From NCBI GenBank assembly GCA_951813625.1, contig CATOTS010000017.1, positions 1 to 64,000 of the forward strand: a stretch of DNA of 64,000 nucleotides, written 5' to 3'. This DNA comes from an uncultured Caldilineaceae bacterium. GTDB taxonomy: Bacteria; Chloroflexota; Anaerolineae; Caldilineales; Caldilineaceae. A model generated the notes under the pieces. It was not told the origin of the DNA. It was given only the letters and a program-made list of their open reading frames with translations, and did no database searches. A program made the translations under genes and the position numbers. Shown in pieces: positions 1 to 7,856 of this stretch. The first letter of the stretch is position 1. The number at the start of each line of letters is the position of its first letter.

Positions 1-2
1 GC

Positions 3-275
3 GGCAGACTGCTGAAAAGGCGGTTGCGGCCTTTCTTTGCCAGCAACCGGCAGGCAGACGAGCTCTACTTCAATGACATCTTCCGTTACGCCTCCAAGCA
101 CAGTCTGATCGACGATCTGGCCTGCGAACGGTGGCTGGCGTACCGCGCCTGCCGCAACGAGACTGCGCATGAATGCGGAGAGCATTACGCGGAGCGGACT
201 TTGGCGCTGCTGCCGCGATTTATCGTCGACGCCGAGGCGTTGGTCGGGGTTGTCGAGGAGGGCGGAGGTGGGTGA
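3..275 (+). CDS. HEPN-domain protein (MNT partner), 5' end outside window
   Basis: C-terminal 90 residues of a HEPN-domain protein of the nucleotidyltransferase substrate-binding type; the frame is open from the window edge, so the true start lies upstream. The motif RNETAH is the R-x4-H signature of HEPN proteins, which in active members is an RNase site. The family is usually about 130-145 residues, so roughly a third is missing. The stop codon overlaps the GTG start of the nucleotidyltransferase (GTGA). Such HEPN/MNT pairs are known toxin-antitoxin modules in which the MNT partner modifies and neutralises the HEPN protein. The family call rests on the motif and on the adjacent MNT gene. 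Confidence 0.75.
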   Translation, partial: GRLLKRRLRPFFASNRQADELYFNDIFRYASKHSLIDDLACERWLAYRACRNETAHECGEHYAERTLALLPRFIVDAEALVGVVEEGGGG

Positions 276-613
276 AAGTGCTGCATCTTAAGGCGCGGCA
301 TCGCCGGAAGCTGGAGGAGATCCTGCGCGAGCATCTTCCCGAGGTGGAGGTGTGGGCGTACGGCAGCCGGGTCAGTGGAGAGAGCCACGGGGGCAGCGAC
401 CTGGACCTGGTCCTACGCGGCCCCGGTTTGGAGAAGATTCCGCTTGCCAGGCTGTTGGACTTTGAGGAGGCGCTGCGCGAGTCCACGATCCCGTTCCTGG
501 TGGAGGCGCGCGATTGGGCGCGGTTGCCGGAGAGCTTTCAGAGTGAGATCAGGCGCGACTATGCGGTGTTTGTTGCAGGGCAGCCGCCGGCTGGGTCCGC
601 CGCTGGGCAGTAG
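272..613 (+). CDS. MNT-type nucleotidyltransferase (antitoxin of HEPN/MNT pair)
   Basis: Small (113 aa) minimal nucleotidyltransferase of the pol-beta fold. It has the signature GS-x10-D-x-D (AYGSR near residue 28, then GGSDLDLVL), where the two aspartates bind the metal and nucleotide. The GTG start at 272 overlaps the HEPN stop and has AGGAGG at 256-261, nine bases upstream; GTG at 278 is the alternative. In known HEPN/MNT systems this partner AMPylates a tyrosine on the HEPN toxin; that function here is inferred from family and gene order. Confidence 0.8.
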   Translation: MKVLHLKARHRRKLEEILREHLPEVEVWAYGSRVSGESHGGSDLDLVLRGPGLEKIPLARLLDFEEALRESTIPFLVEARDWARLPESFQSEIRRDYAVFVAGQPPAGSAAGQ

Positions 614-810
614 CGGCGACATATGGACGATTGCCCGCCCAGGATAGTGAGAGTCTCGAAGGACGCGAAGTTACATCGAAGGTTTCCTTCGTGTCCCTTC
701 CTTTTTCTTTGGTGGGCGGATCTGAGAGTTTGAGAAGACCGAAGCTCTCTGTCACATGAGAGATACAGTTTGGTCTAGAGTCTCTCGGTTGGCGGAGGGA
801 AGGCGTCGGC

Positions 811-1632
811 CTAGATGAGCCCGCGCAGAAAGGACGCCGTTCGGCGAGTGGCTTCGTCGGGCGTCATGTCGCCGCCGAAGGCCTGGTGCATGGTGACGCA
901 ACCGTCGTAGCCGATGGCGCGCAGGGCGTCGAAGATGGCGGGGAAGTCGATGCCGCCGGGCGCGTCGAGCGGGCGGAGGGTCGACATGACCGCGCCGCGC
1001 GTCCAGGTATCCATCGGATGCGTACCGGCGGGGTCGGGCGTGTGGTTCTGCAGGTAGACGTTGAAGAGCCAGGGCTGATAGGCGCGCAGGGTGGACTCGC
1101 CGTAGGGCTCGCCGCACAGCGCCAGGTTGGCCGGCTCGTAGATGATGCCGAAGTTGGCGCGGTCCACAGCCTTGAGGACGGCGACCGACCCTTCGACCGT
1201 CTCGAATAGGCTGCGCGTATGGCTCTGGTGGGCCAGGCGGATGCCGCGTTCGCGCGCCTCGTCGGCGGCGCACTGCGCGTGTTCGATGTCCTCTTCTTTC
1301 TTCATGCAGATGCGGATCAGGTCGGCGCCAAGCGCTGCAGCCAGGTCGAGCGAGGGCGTGATGTTGCGCAGGCTGTCCGGGCCTTCGGCGCTGTTTTCGG
1401 GCACGGCAAAGTCGGCCGTAACCATCGAAACGGTCAGACCGTGCGCGGCGGTTGTTCGCCGCACGTTTTCAGCCGCGCCCGGCTCACTGTGGACGCCGAC
1501 GACCGAGGCGCGCATGCAAAGGGCGTCGTAGCCGGCGGCGGATGCGATGGCGGCCAGCTCATCGAGCGGGATGGCGGTGACCCGTTTGTTGCCGAAACTT
1601 TCGGCGACGCGTACCGATAGAGACAGTTTCAT
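811..1632 (-). CDS. Sugar phosphate isomerase/epimerase (xylose-isomerase-like TIM barrel)
   Basis: A 273-residue TIM-barrel protein of the AP-endonuclease 2/sugar isomerase superfamily, starting MKLSLSVRVAESFG. Conserved strand ends carry likely metal ligands, for example the Glu in IIYEPANL near residue 170 and the His in VTMHQAFGG near residue 250. Members isomerise or epimerise keto-sugars or inosose derivatives; the substrate cannot be told from sequence. A long open frame continues upstream, but it is antisense to mtaB, and ATG at 1632 gives the normal family length. The gene is divergent from mtaB with about 90 bp between, so promoters probably lie back to back. Confidence 0.75.
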   Translation of the reverse strand: MKLSLSVRVAESFGNKRVTAIPLDELAAIASAAGYDALCMRASVVGVHSEPGAAENVRRTTAAHGLTVSMVTADFAVPENSAEGPDSLRNITPSLDLAAALGADLIRICMKKEEDIEHAQCAADEARERGIRLAHQSHTRSLFETVEGSVAVLKAVDRANFGIIYEPANLALCGEPYGESTLRAYQPWLFNVYLQNHTPDPAGTHPMDTWTRGAVMSTLRPLDAPGGIDFPAIFDALRAIGYDGCVTMHQAFGGDMTPDEATRRTASFLRGLI

Positions 1633-1725
1633 GGCCCTGAGTATACCCGAAATGGGATTGAATGGTAAGCGGATGTCTGTGTTATTCTGTGCCGAACGAA
1701 GAAAATCTGCATTCATTTGTTGATC

Positions 1726-3099
1726 ATGCGCGTATTCCTCGATCAGTTGGGCTGCCGGCTCAACTTCAGCGAAAACGATACCTTGGCGGGTCGGCTCGGC
1801 GCGGCGGGGCACCGGATCGTTGGCCGTCCCGAGGACGCCCACGTGATCGTGCTCAACACGTGCGCGGTGACGGCGCAGGCGGCGCGCAAGAGCCGACAGG
1901 CCGCGCGCCACCTGCACAAGCGCAATCCGGCCGCCCGCATCGCGATGACAGGCTGCTACGCGACGCTGGCGCCGGAGGAGAGCGCGCGCCTGCCGGGCGT
2001 CGAGCTGGTGGCGGACAACGGTAGCAAGGAGATGCTGCACACGCTGCTGGAGCCGTGGAGCGCGGCATTCTCCGATCCCGACGACCTGGCGCGTATCCAG
2101 CCGCACGGCACGCCGTTTGCGACACCGCGCGGCCAGGTAGAGGGCGGGCGCACGCGCGCGTTCGTCAAGGTGCAGGACGGCTGCCAGAACCGGTGTACGT
2201 TCTGCATCGTAACTGTGCTGCGCGGGGAGAGCCGCAGCCGCGCCGTCGCCGACGTGGTGCACGAGGTGCAGGGGCTGGCGGCGGGTGGCTTCCAGGAAGC
2301 AGTGCTGACTGGCGTGCATCTGGGCGCGTACGGGCGGGACCTTCCCGGCAGCGGGCGCAGCGATCTCAAAGCGCTGGCGGCGGCTATCCTGACGGAAACG
2401 GACATACCGCGGCTGCGGCTGAGCAGCCTGGAACCGTGGGAGCTGGCCGACGGCTTTTTTGACCTGTGGCAGCGCTGGCCCGGGCGGCTGTGCCCGCACC
2501 TGCATCTGCCGCTGCAGGCCGGTACCGACGCGCAGCTGCGGCGGATGGCGCGGCGTTGCACCGTCGACAGTTTTCGCGGGCTTGCGGTTGAAGCGAGGAA
2601 AGCGATCCCGGACCTAGTCATCACCACCGATCTGATCGTCGGGTTCCCGGGGGAGAGCGAGGCCGACTTTGAAGAGGGGTTGCTCTTCGTCGAAGAGATG
2701 CATTTCGCCCACGCGCATATCTTTCCCTTCAGCGCACGCACGGGCACGGCCGCGGCCAGCTTCGACGGACAGGTAGCCAATGCGGTCAAGAAGGAACGCT
2801 CGCGGCGCATGCACGAGGTGGTCGCGCGTACGGGGCGGCTGGAGCGGGAGCGCTTCATCGGCTCGACGCGCCCGGTCCTGTGGGAGGGCAGTGGAGAGCC
2901 GCTGGCCGACGATCCGGGAACGCTGCTGTGGAGCGGCTTGACCGACAACTACCTGCGCGTTGCCGGCAGCGCGCCGACCGGCATCGACCTCGGCAACCGA
3001 ATCACGCAGGTGTGCCTGGAAGAGGTCCACGGCGAGACCTTTCATGGCACTGTCCATTCTCTCCAGGGTATCGCTAGCCCTGGACGAGCGCTCTTGTAA
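1726..3099 (+). CDS. mtaB: tRNA N6-threonylcarbamoyladenosine(37) methylthiotransferase, MtaB type
   Basis: Radical-SAM methylthiotransferase (457 aa) that adds a methylthio group to t6A at position 37 of ANN-decoding tRNAs. Domain order is that of the MiaB family: an N-terminal UPF0004 domain with cysteines near residues 10, 46 and 77 binding an auxiliary [4Fe-4S] cluster, a radical-SAM core with C-x3-C-x2-C (CQNRCTFC, residues 153-160), and a C-terminal TRAM-like RNA-binding region. NTCAVT and GCYA are typical of the MtaB branch rather than MiaB or RimO. ATG at 1726 is chosen over two in-frame TTG codons just upstream because the family begins [10 protein letters not shown]. It appears monocistronic. 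Confidence 0.9.
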   Translation: MRVFLDQLGCRLNFSENDTLAGRLGAAGHRIVGRPEDAHVIVLNTCAVTAQAARKSRQAARHLHKRNPAARIAMTGCYATLAPEESARLPGVELVADNGSKEMLHTLLEPWSAAFSDPDDLARIQPHGTPFATPRGQVEGGRTRAFVKVQDGCQNRCTFCIVTVLRGESRSRAVADVVHEVQGLAAGGFQEAVLTGVHLGAYGRDLPGSGRSDLKALAAAILTETDIPRLRLSSLEPWELADGFFDLWQRWPGRLCPHLHLPLQAGTDAQLRRMARRCTVDSFRGLAVEARKAIPDLVITTDLIVGFPGESEADFEEGLLFVEEMHFAHAHIFPFSARTGTAAASFDGQVANAVKKERSRRMHEVVARTGRLERERFIGSTRPVLWEGSGEPLADDPGTLLWSGLTDNYLRVAGSAPTGIDLGNRITQVCLEEVHGETFHGTVHSLQGIASPGRALL

Positions 3100-3233
3100 A
3101 TTTCACTTTTCCCCGCGTCCACGATTGCTTCAGCAGACCCAAGCTCCTGAGAGCGGCGCGGGTTGGAGCGCAAGCGAGAGACCGTCCGGCAGTTTCCCTC
3201 AGTTTCAAACCACGATTCGTTCGGGAGCGCGCC

Positions 3234-4628
3234 ATGCCGCAAGAATCGACTGCTGAGCCTCCGCAGAGCACCGCGAGGAAGCTGGAGCGGGGCAACCGCC
3301 GCGAGCAGGTCGGCTGGTATTTCTACGATTGGGCCAACTCGGCCTTTTCGACAACGGTCGCCGCGGTCTTTCTGGGGCCGTACGTTTCCGAGCTTGCGCT
3401 ACAGGCGGCAGGCGAGGACGGGACGGCGCTGGTGCTGGGTGTTTCCGTAGCCCCCCACTCATTCGTATTCTACTGCTTTACGATTTCGGTCATTTTGCAG
3501 TTTGTGTTTCTACCTCTTCTCGGCGCGATTGCCGATTATTCGAACCTGCGCAAGAAGCTGATGCAGTTCTTCGCGGTCTCCGGCGCGCTCGCGACGATGC
3601 TCCTGTTCTTTGTAACGGAGGAGACGTGGACACTCGGGGGCCTGCTGTTCATTCTTGCCAACCTCTCTTTTGGGGCGGCGATCGTCTTCTACAACGCCTT
3701 CCTGCCGGATATTGCCGAGCCGGATGACCGCGATCGCGTCTCGTCGGTCGGCTGGGCGATGGGTTACCTGGGCGGCGGCATTTTGCTGGTCCTCAATCTC
3801 GCTCTATACCAGCTGCGCGAAACTCTGGGCATTGATACCGGGCTGGCCATCCGCATCAACCTGTTTTCCGGCGGGCTGTGGTGGTTCGCCTGGTCGTTCG
3901 TGACCTGGCGCCTGCTGCGTTCGCGGGACACGGTCAGCGCGCTTCCCTCCGAGGAGGGCTATTTTTCGACCGGCATCAAGCAGCTGGTGCAGACGGTCAA
4001 GGAGGCGGCGAACTATCCGCATACGATCCGCTATCTTATAGCCTATCTGCTCTACAACGATGGCATCCAGACCGTATTCAGCGCCGCGGCGGTGTTTGCC
4101 ACCGCGCCGATCGCAAACGGGGGGCTGGAGATCGACCAGGGCATGCTGACGATGATCGTGTTGATGATCCAGTTCGTGGCGTTTGCCGGCGCGCTTCTTT
4201 TCGGCCGGGTGGCGACCCGGATCGGAGCGAAGAAGGCGCTGATGATCGGGCTGGCGGTGTGGACGGTGGTGGTGGTCTACGCCTATGTCGGCCTGCGCGG
4301 AGAGAGCCGCGTGATCGAGTTCTGGATTATGGCGGCCTGCATCGCGGTCGTGATGGGGGGCACGCAGGCGGTGAGCCGCAGCCTGTTCGCCAACATGATT
4401 CCAGCAGGCAAAGAGGCCGAGTTCTTCTCGATCTACGAAGTGAGCGAGCGCGGAACGTCGTGGCTGGGGCCGCTGACTTTTGGCTGGGTCAACCAGTTTA
4501 TCGGCAGCCTGCGCCCGGCAATCTTCTCTATCATCTTCTTCTTTGTCGTCGGGATGTTCCTGCTGCTGCGCGTGGACGTGCGGCGGGCAATCGTTGAATC
4601 AGGGAACGAGCCGCCGGCGGTTGTTTGA
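3234..4628 (+). CDS. MFS transporter, UMF1 family (Atg22-like)
   Basis: Integral membrane protein of 464 residues with about 12 hydrophobic segments. The N-terminal signature GWYFYDWANSAFSTTV (about residues 25-40) marks the UMF1/Atg22-like major facilitator group. The yeast relative exports amino acids from the vacuole; bacterial members have unknown substrates. DRDRVSSVGWAMGYLGGG (about residues 165-182) is the conserved motif between the N-terminal helices. It begins 134 bp after mtaB with its own ATG and no obvious functional link. Family call firm, substrate unknown. Confidence 0.85.
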   Translation: MPQESTAEPPQSTARKLERGNRREQVGWYFYDWANSAFSTTVAAVFLGPYVSELALQAAGEDGTALVLGVSVAPHSFVFYCFTISVILQFVFLPLLGAIADYSNLRKKLMQFFAVSGALATMLLFFVTEETWTLGGLLFILANLSFGAAIVFYNAFLPDIAEPDDRDRVSSVGWAMGYLGGGILLVLNLALYQLRETLGIDTGLAIRINLFSGGLWWFAWSFVTWRLLRSRDTVSALPSEEGYFSTGIKQLVQTVKEAANYPHTIRYLIAYLLYNDGIQTVFSAAAVFATAPIANGGLEIDQGMLTMIVLMIQFVAFAGALLFGRVATRIGAKKALMIGLAVWTVVVVYAYVGLRGESRVIEFWIMAACIAVVMGGTQAVSRSLFANMIPAGKEAEFFSIYEVSERGTSWLGPLTFGWVNQFIGSLRPAIFSIIFFFVVGMFLLLRVDVRRAIVESGNEPPAVV

Positions 4629-4648
4629 GGAGAGTTTTCAGTTTTGAG

Positions 4649-4955
4649 GTAACTACTCAGCCGCTATCAGTCTGCGACCATGAAGAAGGCGAGCGAAGGT
4701 GTTCTCTCTCCTCACTCCTCATTACTCTTTCGTTGCCTTTTGGACGGTCGGGCCTTCGGCCCTCCCTTGTGCGGGGGGACTCCCCCCGCAACGCCCCCCT
4801 CCAAAACCAGCGCTCACCGACAGTACGACCTATTCCCTGCGGTGCGGCTTATCCAACGCGGCGGCGGCCAATCGAATACGCGATCAGACAATCTGAATGG
4901 CGGCGGGGATGGAAGACTGGTCGCGGCCAATGCTGTATGTGGCTTAGTTGTTAAC
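4649..4955. repeat. MITE-like repeat A1 (IS66-type ends) containing 59-bp double-hairpin core
   Basis: A 307-bp non-coding element with a second copy at 49391-49701. Its left end GTAACTACTCAGCC and the reverse complement of its right end, GTTAACAACTAAGCC, resemble the 14-bp terminal repeat GTAACTACTAAGCC of the IS66 element at 54550-56087, so it looks like a non-autonomous derivative. The 59-bp core lies at 4742-4800. The two A copies share sequence on both sides of the core, for example around GATGGAAGACTGGTCG near 4907. No target duplication is visible. It lies just downstream of the MFS gene, so its hairpins could also act as a transcription stop there. Confidence 0.7.
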
Positions 4956-4989
4956 CTGAATTCGGAGTTAGACAAGGGCCGGCAAGAGT

Positions 4990-5265
4990 GAGCTTGGCCC
5001 CAAAAACTGGACCACAAGCTAAGGTGTATAATGGAGCAGTTCACCCAGCCTGTGGAGGGGCAGTTCAATGGTCAGGAAACGACGTCGACACACAGCGGCC
5101 TACAGGTTTCTGGTTGCGCTGGAAGCGGTTGAAGGCAGCAAGACGATTAGCCAGTTATCGAGTGAACACGAGGTTCATGCCAACCTGATACGGGCCTGGA
5201 AACGGCAACTGCTGGAAGACGGGCCCAGGGCAGTCGTTTTGGGGGGCTTTGGCCAATTGGAATAG
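4990..5265 (+). pseudogene. IS3-family transposase OrfA remnant
   Basis: An N-terminal piece of an IS3-type OrfA helix-turn-helix protein. From ATG at 5068 it reads MVRKRRRHTAAYRF and then HANLIRAWKRQLLEDG, the usual DNA-binding region, before degenerating to a stop at 5265 after 65 residues; OrfA is normally about 95 residues and OrfB is absent. Upstream, GGCCCCAAAAACTGGACCAC near 4996-5015 resembles an IS3 terminal repeat, and TATAAT lies at 5027-5032. The element is therefore an inactive stub of the left end. Confidence 0.75.
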
Positions 5266-5308
5266 ATAGCAAGACGGCGGCAGTTTTCCAGAGAGGAGAA
5301 ACCAGGAG

Positions 5309-6157
5309 ATGCAAGGGTTAGCGAACCGTATTGTACACGCGCGGAAATTCGAATACCTTCTCGTCGTACTGATCATCGGGAGCGCCGCCTTATTGGGTGT
5401 GGGAACTTCTGAACATTTGGCTGACCGGTACGGGGCATTGATGGGGATGTTCTGGATCCTGGCGATTCTCGTGCTCGTTTTGGAAGTGCTTCTCAAGATG
5501 ATTGCACTTCTGCCAAGGGTCGACCGGTACTTCAGGGATGGTTGGAACGTCTTCGATTTCCTGGCAATTAATTTCCTGACCATCAGTTTAATAATCAATA
5601 TGATCTTCGGTCCGACCTCTCCCGGCCCCGACTACGCAATACTCATCATGTTGGTGCGCTTGCTGCGACTTCTGCGAAGCCTTTCAACGGTTCAGGAGTT
5701 GCGCTTAATCCTGTCGACACTGATTCGTTCCGTGCCGAGCGTGGGAAACATCATGGTTTTGCTGGGCATTATTCTCTATGCGTATGCTTTTGTCGGGTGG
5801 TCTAATTTCAGAGAGCATGATCCGGCACACTGGGGAGATCTAGGCGTTTCGGTTTTGTCGCTGATTCAAATCGTAACGATGGATGGCTGGAGCAACATCA
5901 TGCACAGCGTCATTAAGGTAGAGCCGATGGCCTGGGTCTATTTTGTCAGCTTTATGATACTCAGCGGATATATCATTGCCAATCTATTCGTAGCCGTCGT
6001 AATCAAGAACCTGGAGGAAAGCATACGGCAACGCGGGCAGCCGGGACCGCTGGAAGCGCCGGCATCGAGGGAAGAAAGCCTGCGGGAACTTCGTACAGTC
6101 CGGCAGGCGCTTGACCGCCTGGAAGAGCGCTTGCAGCAGCTTCCCGATTCGTCGTAG
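5309..6157 (+). CDS. One-domain voltage-gated cation channel (NaChBac/BacNav superfamily)
   Basis: A 282-residue six-helix ion channel subunit expected to assemble as a tetramer in the membrane. S4 (about residues 112-125) has arginines every third residue at 117, 120 and 123; compared with NavAb from memory, the outermost gating position appears to be Met. The pore loop carries TMDGWSN (residues 190-196) where NaChBac and NavAb have TLESW, so the filter acid is Asp instead of Glu. S6 is followed by a Glu/Arg-rich coiled coil (about 255-278), as in BacNav channels. ATG at 5309 follows AGAGGAGAAACC. Ion selectivity (Na versus Ca) cannot be decided from sequence. Confidence 0.85.
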   Translation: MQGLANRIVHARKFEYLLVVLIIGSAALLGVGTSEHLADRYGALMGMFWILAILVLVLEVLLKMIALLPRVDRYFRDGWNVFDFLAINFLTISLIINMIFGPTSPGPDYAILIMLVRLLRLLRSLSTVQELRLILSTLIRSVPSVGNIMVLLGIILYAYAFVGWSNFREHDPAHWGDLGVSVLSLIQIVTMDGWSNIMHSVIKVEPMAWVYFVSFMILSGYIIANLFVAVVIKNLEESIRQRGQPGPLEAPASREESLRELRTVRQALDRLEERLQQLPDSS

Positions 6158-6313
6158 CCTCGAGGGGGACGGAAGTGGGGGCTCACGGCTCAGATTTGTC
6201 AAGATGAATCTTGACAGGCTTGCCACTCCTTGCAATTACGGAGAAAACCGTGCAAGGGAGGATAAGTGATCGGTAGGGAGAGGGTAACGTATTCCAGCTA
6301 GGCTGCGCCGAAG

Positions 6314-6496
6314 TTGCTGTCTGCAATGCGGGAGATTGCGCGCAGTGAGGGGCGGCAGTTCCAGGCGGTGATGGCAGAGGCGTTGGAGGCGTATATTGCA
6401 GACCGGAATCGGGAGAGGCCGCAGCCTGAGTTGATGGCGCATTTCCGGACCAGCGTGGAGCGAAATCGACGGCTGATGGAGTTGCTGGCCGAATGA
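6314..6496 (+). CDS. Antitoxin-like small protein, probably 5'-degraded
   Basis: Encodes about 60 residues (LLSAMREIARSEGRQFQAVM, then AHFRTSVERNRRLMELLAE), resembling ribbon-helix-helix-type antitoxins that precede Doc-like toxins. The frame has an in-frame TAG at 6299-6301, so translation must begin at TTG 6314 or ATG 6326, leaving the expected first beta strand short or absent. Its TGA overlaps the ATG of the next gene. Assignment rests on size, composition and gene order; function after this truncation is doubtful. Confidence 0.45.
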   Translation: MLSAMREIARSEGRQFQAVMAEALEAYIADRNRERPQPELMAHFRTSVERNRRLMELLAE

Positions 6497-6813
6497 GTTT
6501 CGACTACCCGGATATTGTCGAAGTGGTCGCCTTTCACGACGTGCTGATTGAGGAGTTTGGCGGGACCATGGGAATGCGTGATGAAGGCGCGCTGGCATCG
6601 GTTATCATGCGGCCGGTCTGTGACTTTACCGTACGGGCCAAAACGCCCAGTCTGTTGCGCATTCTGCTGGAAGAACATGACATCCTGCGCGTCGGACCGG
6701 CGCCGGAGAAGCCGGACGGCGAAACCTATGCGCTCTTCCTAGACGGCACGGAAACGGTCGCGCAGCAGCGGTCCTACTCCGTTCAGCACACGGCAATACG
6801 TTACCCACCCTAA
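6493..6813 (+). pseudogene. Doc/Fic-like toxin remnant lacking the catalytic motif
   Basis: The first ~45 residues (VAFHDVLIEEFGGTMGMRDEGAL) match the beginning of death-on-curing (Doc) toxins. The sequence then becomes unrelated, and the diagnostic H-P-F-x-x-G-N-K-R motif is absent. The remaining tail (about residues 46-106) is not recognised. The overlap with the upstream antitoxin-like gene (ATGA) preserves the ancestral operon layout. The most likely history is deletion and fusion of a toxin gene with foreign sequence, leaving no active toxin. Confidence 0.5.
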
Positions 6814-7004
6814 TACTACAACCGCACTCTAGCTGGCCGAAGACCGAAAGTGCAAAAGGAGGCGCAGAAGCGGCTGCATTTGGGCCGTTCATTCAGTTCC
6901 GTGGTTGTTCAGAATGCGCTTTCGCACCCTCATTTTCGCCGGAAAAACTACAGATTCGTGAATTGCGGTTGTAGTACAAACGCCCTTCCTTGATGCGGTG
7001 GATC

Positions 7005-7202
7005 CTAATCCGTTTTGTCGTCTTTCGACATCCACCAAACCACGGTTATCGTCAGGGCCGAAACCAATACAAGGCCGAGTTCCAAGAATTCTGACCGGTT
7101 GAAAGCCCGCTGCCATAGCATGGTAGAGGCAGTCACCACTACGGTTATCCAAAACGACACCATAATGACGAACCAGAACTTACGACTCAGCCTACGTTTC
7201 AT
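7005..7202 (-). CDS. Small two-helix membrane protein, unknown function
   Basis: A 65-residue protein starting MKRRLSRKFWFVIM with two hydrophobic segments (about residues 9-28 and 39-55) separated by a short charged stretch and ending in KDDKTD. The start at 7202 is supported by GGGAGG ten bases upstream on the minus strand. The open frame continues upstream to about 7436, but the family-like start and ribosome site favour the short form. No homologous family is recognised. Confidence 0.5.
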   Translation of the reverse strand: MKRRLSRKFWFVIMVSFWITVVVTASTMLWQRAFNRSEFLELGLVLVSALTITVVWWMSKDDKTD

Positions 7203-7226
7203 TGGTGTCTTTCCTCCCAGAGTAAC

Positions 7227-7745
7227 TAACCTGAATTCGGAGTAGGGAAGCGTCTTTTCAAGGGCAATAGCAGTGCTGCCGTCAATTCCATTGCCAGTCT
7301 GATTGCCTGCATTGGGAAATCCAGGAAGCGTTCCCTCCGTCTCTCCGACAACGACATGGCTCTCTTGCCGCCTATAATCGAACTCTGAACTCAGTTGCGC
7401 AGACACAGCATACACTGTCAATACAGCAAAAGGCAACCATTTTTGTGGTATTTGTCTAAAAGTTATACAACATCATGTCAACAATTGTGCCAATTTCGAA
7501 ATGGCCAGGAATTAGCTACCTTTCCCGCGCAGCCGGAGCGCTCCGCCATGGAGACCATCTTCGACCAACACGAAAGTAAGGCACAGCTAAAACATAACCC
7601 ATCACCGAAACGCGATATGTTCTATTGTCAATCTCATCGCCGGTCTGCTTGCATTCACCAGGCAAACGAAGAAGCTTTCTCTCCATCTCTCTAACAAGGA
7701 TTTGGCTTCCATGCCGACTCTAGATTTAACTCCGAATTCGGGTTT
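7227..7745. mobile_element. Decayed inverted-repeat element (~520 bp)
   Basis: Bounded by TAACCTGAATTCGGAGTA at 7227-7244 and its inverted counterpart TAACTCCGAATTCGGGTTT at 7727-7745 (17 of 19 match when compared as TAACCTGAATTCGGAGTTA). A third copy of the same end sits alone at 4952-4970. Inside, two 81-bp stretches at 7281-7361 and 7627-7707 are diverged copies of each other; read on the plus strand they give VNSIASLIAC and VNLIAGLLAF followed by similar basic and LS-rich residues. The sequence looks like collapsed remains of an insertion element, possibly transposase C-termini. No intact gene lies inside. Confidence 0.45.
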
Positions 7746-7856
7746 GTTACGTAATGAGTTTCTAGCTATTGGTGGCCGCGGGACGCGGCTTATCGCGCGC
7801 GGGGGTCCGAACGACCACGACCGGTTTCGACGACACCCCAAGAGCAGGAAGAACCC

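Noticed and set aside
7005..7436. Longer 143-residue form of the small membrane protein
   Set aside because: The extension reads through the inverted-repeat end, and the short form has a good ribosome site.
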